DNA of 64,000 nt, taken from assembly GCA_023428755.1 (NCBI GenBank), contig JAEYWX010000006.1, positions 124,001-188,000 of the forward strand, in the 5' to 3' direction. The stretch comes from Bacteroidota bacterium. Its GTDB lineage: Bacteria; Bacteroidota; Bacteroidia; Chitinophagales; Chitinophagaceae. Both the position numbers and the translations under genes were made by a program. The notes beneath the pieces were generated by a model. The model worked only from the letters and a program-made list of their open reading frames with translations, was not told where the DNA came from and searched no databases. Below, piece after piece: positions 60,158-64,000 of the stretch (its first letter is position 1; each line of letters opens with the position of its first letter).

Positions 60158-61354
60158 CTATACTTTAATATAAATCTTTTTCTTGTCTAACCAGTACACG
60201 ATACCCCAGTAAAAAATGATCATGCAAATGGCATACAGCAAAGAACCGTTCTCCGGAATGCCGGGTACGAGCTTGCAAATTTTTTCATAGAACCAGCCAA
60301 AGGGGCTGAGGTATTTTTGAACGCCTGCCTCTGTTACTCCGTTGGGGATACGAATGAGGCCCAGCAACCTTGGCAATGCTCCACTCAGTACAAATATGAA
60401 CAACGGGTTTTTGCCAAATACATCAAAGAACTTCAGCAGAAATCCTTTGGCCTGTTTGAACTCGATGAAGTAGATCATGGTGGCAATGGTATAGATCGCA
60501 AGCCCGGTTGTGTAAAGTGTGTAAGAGCTGGTCCATATTTTTTTGTTGATGGGAAACGACATGCCCCATGCAAGTCCGGTTACGGTAAGAATGGTGGCTG
60601 TAACAAAAAGCCCGCTTACCATGTCGAATGTCTTTCCTTTTTTCTGAATATAGTCGCCCACCAGGTACCCAAAGATCACCTGCACAATGGCGGCAAAGCT
60701 GCTCATCAAGCCTTCGGGATCAAAGGGAACGCCTTCCCCTTTGTAGAGATGTGCTTCGCCAAAAATGGCTTTGTCGATATTATTGCCAAACCATCCTTCT
60801 AAACTGTATGGATCGCCGGGTGTACCGAGGAACAGCGACAGCATCCAATACAGCAGTAACAAAACAGCACTTATTACAAATGCGCCCCGCTGTTTGAAGT
60901 AATACACGATCACCGAAGCAAAAAAGTAGCAGAGGGCAATGCGTTGCAGCACGCCCATAATGCGTAAGGTATCGAGGTTTTTCAATACCAGGCTGTCGTT
61001 ACTCCATTTCACAAACGGACTTTGGTGGAGTAACAAACCAATCAAAAAAATGAGTGCTGTACGTTTGATCACTTTTTTCCAGAATACGGCATCACCTCCC
61101 TGTTGCAGTTTGGGCATTACAAACGACATGGCATTGCCCACGGCAAACAGGAAAAACGGGAATACCAGGTCAGTGGGTGTGCAGCCATGCCAGGGCGCAT
61201 GTTTCAGCGGGGCATAGATATGTGCCCAGGAGCCGGGGTTGTTCACAAGAATCATGAGGGCTACTGTGGCACCACGAAATACGTCGAGGGAATAGAAGCG
61301 TTGATTCAAAGCAGTTCCTTTTCTTAAATGTAGGAAAATGTAAGCTGTGTACAT
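60158..61354 (-). CDS. HGSNAT-like (DUF5009) acyltransferase membrane protein
   Basis: This ~398-residue protein has RFYSLDVFRGATVALMILVNNPGSW at the N-terminus, the signature of the heparan-alpha-glucosaminide N-acetyltransferase-like family, plus about ten membrane segments. Members transfer acetyl groups to sugars across membranes; the sugar here is unknown. The ATG at 61354 is used; a TTG at 61309 preceded by AAAAGGAAC is an alternative start and would begin at LNQRFYS. Confidence 0.8.
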   Translation of the reverse strand: MYTAYIFLHLRKGTALNQRFYSLDVFRGATVALMILVNNPGSWAHIYAPLKHAPWHGCTPTDLVFPFFLFAVGNAMSFVMPKLQQGGDAVFWKKVIKRTALIFLIGLLLHQSPFVKWSNDSLVLKNLDTLRIMGVLQRIALCYFFASVIVYYFKQRGAFVISAVLLLLYWMLSLFLGTPGDPYSLEGWFGNNIDKAIFGEAHLYKGEGVPFDPEGLMSSFAAIVQVIFGYLVGDYIQKKGKTFDMVSGLFVTATILTVTGLAWGMSFPINKKIWTSSYTLYTTGLAIYTIATMIYFIEFKQAKGFLLKFFDVFGKNPLFIFVLSGALPRLLGLIRIPNGVTEAGVQKYLSPFGWFYEKICKLVPGIPENGSLLYAICMIIFYWGIVYWLDKKKIYIKV

Positions 61355-61360
61355 ATACAC

Positions 61361-61717
61361 TTGATGTACAATATTATTTTTTTATGATTGAACCTCAACC
61401 GTTATCTTGCGGCCAGAAAAACTAAATGGGAAACATCGTTGCTCCGGGATGGGTGAATGGATGAGTAAGTGTCTATAAGACATAAATTTGCAACAAGGAA
61501 CAACCGGTGCACGGCACCTGTGAACTGTAACGTGAAACGGAATAACAACAAACATTATACTGTTACGGCAGGTATTATAAGTTATATGGAAGGGTAAAGA
61601 AGCCTAACAGGCTTGTTTGCCCTTTTTATTATGGAAGTTTTTTAGCAGACTCAGTCTTTTTGAATGAATGTGACTGAGGTGGCGAAGCTTTGTAGTAAAT
61701 TACACAGTAAATAAAAA
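61361..61717 (+). promoter_or_regulatory. Leader region of the exopolysaccharide operon
   Basis: About 350 bp with no gene. TATCTTG near 61403 could be a promoter -7 element. A compound hairpin at 61590-61628 (GGGTAAA...TTTGCCC around AAGCCT/AGGCTT) is followed by TTTTTATT and looks like a leader terminator. UpxY-type antiterminators act on such leaders in Bacteroidota, so control by the next gene is plausible. Confidence 0.5.
61590..61628 (+). terminator. Leader terminator upstream of upxY-like gene
   Basis: Nested stems AGGGTAAA/TTTGCCCT and AGCCT/AGGCT, then TTTTTATT, inside the leader rather than after a gene. Confidence 0.65.
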
Positions 61718-62230
61718 ATGGCTGAACTAAAAAACTGGTACGCTGCTTACACAAAACCCCGTTGGGAAAAAAAGGTTTGTGCTCAATTGGAGAAAAAAGG
61801 GTTGGATTATTATTGCCCGATGAATAAGGTCCGTCGCAAATGGAGCGATCGGTATAAGGTAGTTGAGGAGCCTTTATTTAAAAGCTATGTGTTTGTGCGG
61901 GTAAGCGAGGAAGAAAAAGCAAGGGTGCGGTTAACAGATGGGGTCGTTAATTTTTTATATTGGAACGGTAAGCCAGGTGTAATTAAGGACAATGAAATTG
62001 AAATGATCCGCAGGTTCATGAATGAATACGAGCAGGTTGAAGCAAGGCCTCTATCTGTTGAAGCAGGAGAAAGAGTACGAATAAAAACCGGTCTAATGAT
62101 GGATGCAGAGGGCTTGGTAATAAGAGTAATGAACAATCGGGCCTATGTATTACTGGAAACGTTAGGATATGAGTTAACAGCCCAGTTTGAGAAAAATAAT
62201 TTGGAACCGGTAAAAGCTGGTGGCTGCTGA
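61718..62230 (+). CDS. UpxY-family transcription antiterminator (NusG-like)
   Basis: This 170-residue protein starts NWYAAYTKPRWEKKVCAQLEKK, the NusG-like NGN domain opening, then FKSYVFVRVSEEEKARV; a KOW-like C-terminal part follows (VEAGERVRIKTGLMMDAEGLVIR). UpxY proteins let polymerase read through the leader of capsular polysaccharide operons. It is the first gene before Wza-like and Wzc-like genes, consistent with that role. Confidence 0.88.
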   Translation: MAELKNWYAAYTKPRWEKKVCAQLEKKGLDYYCPMNKVRRKWSDRYKVVEEPLFKSYVFVRVSEEEKARVRLTDGVVNFLYWNGKPGVIKDNEIEMIRRFMNEYEQVEARPLSVEAGERVRIKTGLMMDAEGLVIRVMNNRAYVLLETLGYELTAQFEKNNLEPVKAGGC

Positions 62231-62310
62231 TTACGCAGCTTTTGTTGTATAAGGGTAGCAACTACCCACGACGCTGTAGTAATAAATAAAACAATGTTAC
62301 GTTGAAGAGC

Positions 62311-63180
62311 ATGAACCAAACAACTAATCAATCTTCTGTTATGATACGACTTTTTGGCTCTTTTTGCATTCTGTTCTTGCTATTCTTATCTGCATGCGTT
62401 TCGCCCGAAAAACTCCGCAAAGAAGCCGTTTATTTCAATGAGGGATTGGATACTGCTAAACTTGGGCAGTATAATATTGTAGAGCCGGTTATTCAAAAAG
62501 GTGATTTGCTGCAAATCAATATTGCTTCAAAAAGTTCATCAGCGAATCAGTTATTTAATCAAAACTATTCGCAGGGTGTGGTTGGAGCCGGAGCAGAGGC
62601 GGCCGGAGCAGGTTCTGGTGCTAGTATGGGAACAGGCGGAGCTGGGGGTGCCTCAAACAATTATCTGGTTGACATTATAACAGGAGAAATTAAGCTGCCA
62701 TTGCTTGGGGTAATACAAGCAGATGGTATGACAAAATCTGCTCTCGAGAAAGAAATCGTTAAACGGGCAGGTGAATATCTGAAAGAAGATCCGATTGTAA
62801 ATATCAGGTATCAGAATTTTAGAGTCACGTTTCATGGAATGGTCGGTTCTCCCGGATCTATTATTTTCCCATCGGAGCGTGTTACCTTTCTGGAAGCACT
62901 TGGTATGGCCGGGGGTGTTGAAGAGGGGGGCAACTTAAAAAATATACTGATCATTCGTGAACAAAACGGAGTGCGGACGATGCATACCGTGGATCTTACC
63001 AAAGGTGATTTTTTCAATTCCCCCAATTATTATCTCAAGCAAAATGACATGGTATATGTGGCGCCAACCGACCGTAAACTTGTATCTTCAGATCAGTCGT
63101 TCCAACGCCGGTTTCAACTTATAAGTATTGGAGTTACTTTTTTGAATTTTATTATTATTCTCGCTAATCTTATCCGATAA
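62311..63180 (+). CDS. Wza-like polysaccharide export lipoprotein
   Basis: This 289-residue protein has lipobox LSAC followed by polysaccharide export (Poly_export) sequence: YNIVEPVIQKGDLLQINIA, ITGEIKLPLLGVIQADGMTK and SLBB-like repeats (VTFHGMVGSPGSIIFPSERVTFLEALGMAGG). Residues ~95-115 are an unusual Gly/Ala-rich insert. A C-terminal membrane helix (ISIGVTFLNFIIILANLI) is present. It forms the outer-membrane channel for polysaccharide. Confidence 0.9.
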   Translation: MNQTTNQSSVMIRLFGSFCILFLLFLSACVSPEKLRKEAVYFNEGLDTAKLGQYNIVEPVIQKGDLLQINIASKSSSANQLFNQNYSQGVVGAGAEAAGAGSGASMGTGGAGGASNNYLVDIITGEIKLPLLGVIQADGMTKSALEKEIVKRAGEYLKEDPIVNIRYQNFRVTFHGMVGSPGSIIFPSERVTFLEALGMAGGVEEGGNLKNILIIREQNGVRTMHTVDLTKGDFFNSPNYYLKQNDMVYVAPTDRKLVSSDQSFQRRFQLISIGVTFLNFIIILANLIR

Positions 63181-63192
63181 TTTTTATTACGA

Positions 63193-64000
63193 ATGCCCAA
63201 CGAATTTGACCATCTGCCGCAGGCAGAATCCGAAAGCAGGTTGATGACTTTCAAAGAGGTACTCTTTAAGTACATCTCGAATCTGCCCTTATTTTTCTTC
63301 TCCCTCGGTATAGCCCTCATCATATCATGGGCCTACCTGCGTTGGGCTACTCCGGTATACACGGTCAACAGCAGTATGATTGTAAAAGTTGAGAACGCCA
63401 CTAATATAAAAGGGAACGATAAATTCAGCAGTATTTTTAACCCAACCGATAAGATCAATACTGAAGATGAAATTGACCTGATGCGTTCAAAAGAATTTTT
63501 GAAGCGTGTGGTAGATAGCCTGGAATTGAACAATACATATATCGAACACGGGAAAGTAAGGAGCAGTGAAATTTACAAACAAACACCTTTTCGGGTTGAG
63601 CCGGTTAATATTATTGACAGTAACAGAGGCTATTCGTTTAACATTGAAATACGTGATCAAAACAGTTTCTTGATCAATAAAGAAACCAAGCCCCGTTTGA
63701 TTTACAGTAATGTTGAAGTGGGCGGTTCTACCTTCCGGATTGTGCCGAACATTGGTTTGGAAGATGCCGGAGGGAGGAAGTTTACCTACAGCTGGAGCCC
63801 TTCCAAATCTGTTGCAGGGTCAATTGCCGGTGGCTTAAATATTTCGCCCAAAAGCCGTAGCTCCAGTGTATTGATTCTAACGTTAAATACTTTAAATGTT
63901 GATAAAGGGCTTGATATTCTGAACCAGGTAATGAAAGAATATGGATTGTATAACGTACAAGATAAAAGCAGAATATCTGAAAACTCTCTCCGCTTCATTT
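63193..64000 (+). CDS. Wzc-like chain-length/tyrosine kinase protein (5-prime part)
   Basis: I translated this from the ATG at 63193; the frame is open to the window end. A membrane segment near residue ~37 (LFFFSLGIALIISWAYL) is followed by a Wzz-like domain (VYTVNSSMIVKVENATN, DEIDLMRSKEFLKRVVDSLEL). This is the N-terminal part of the polysaccharide co-polymerase that usually continues into a tyrosine autokinase. It follows the Wza-like gene at 12 bp, as expected in an export operon. Confidence 0.85.
   Translation, partial: MPNEFDHLPQAESESRLMTFKEVLFKYISNLPLFFFSLGIALIISWAYLRWATPVYTVNSSMIVKVENATNIKGNDKFSSIFNPTDKINTEDEIDLMRSKEFLKRVVDSLELNNTYIEHGKVRSSEIYKQTPFRVEPVNIIDSNRGYSFNIEIRDQNSFLINKETKPRLIYSNVEVGGSTFRIVPNIGLEDAGGRKFTYSWSPSKSVAGSIAGGLNISPKSRSSSVLILTLNTLNVDKGLDILNQVMKEYGLYNVQDKSRISENSLRFI

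Overview
The window looks like chromosome of a Bacteroidota bacterium, most likely a Chitinophagaceae-type member. Supporting signs are a SusC/SusD pair, a TonB receptor with a DUF4249 lipoprotein, a type 9 secretion C-terminal domain, an UpxY antiterminator ahead of capsule/exopolysaccharide genes, few Shine-Dalgarno sequences, and TTG / TAnnTTTG-like promoters. All identifications are by eye from motifs and translations; nothing was searched.

Layout. 1-20 kb is mostly housekeeping and envelope: a GreA/GreB-like protein (cut by the window start), a PBP4-type carboxypeptidase, MutL, a GH3 / beta-lactamase-fold fusion, a PSP1 (RicT-like) protein, a DNA polymerase III delta-prime-like subunit, a TonB receptor with its DUF4249 lipoprotein, an orphan antitoxin with a truncated toxin, glutathione peroxidase, ComF and RadA. 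20-36 kb holds a membrane zinc peptidase, a SusC/SusD nutrient uptake pair, a fused B12-dependent acyl-CoA mutase (IcmF type), an amidase, a GH63-like glucosidase, a DUF72 protein and a DUF4143 ATPase. 36-41 kb is a DNA-damage / nucleic-acid group: UmuC and UmuD separated by a DUF559 nuclease gene, a 2H phosphoesterase, an SplB-like radical SAM protein and an Mrr-type nuclease.

41.8-49.9 kb is the most unusual part. It is a one-directional block that begins with a good promoter and a leader of short ORFs and hairpin terminators. It continues with a dense array of about a dozen tRNA and tRNA-like genes, a YkuK-type RNase-H-fold protein, a BCS1-like AAA+ ATPase, more tRNA fragments, a slipin/SPFH protein, an uncharacterised insert gene and the RNA ligase RtcB, and ends in a strong terminator. 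Readable anticodons are almost all different. Several tRNAs carry T-loop insertions, an expanded anticodon arm, a missing anticodon arm, or only a 5-prime half. I infer an RNA-repair or tRNA-decoy island.

50-61 kb returns to envelope functions: an SGNH hydrolase with a sorting domain, an ECF sigma factor with a coupled membrane protein, an M1 peptidase, a metallophosphoesterase, and an AmgK-like kinase/RapZ fusion next to a MurU-like nucleotidyltransferase. The last two fit a peptidoglycan-sugar recycling route, and the upstream GH3 fusion, amidase and PBP4 could feed it. 61.4-64 kb opens an exopolysaccharide locus (UpxY, Wza-like and a partial Wzc-like gene).

Two repeat families run through the window. 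One is a C-rich palindrome of about 35 bp, present alone, as inverted pairs (MITE-like), flanking the DUF559 gene, and in frame inside proteins. The other is 7-bp-period tandem repeats, also in frame inside MutL and the mutase.
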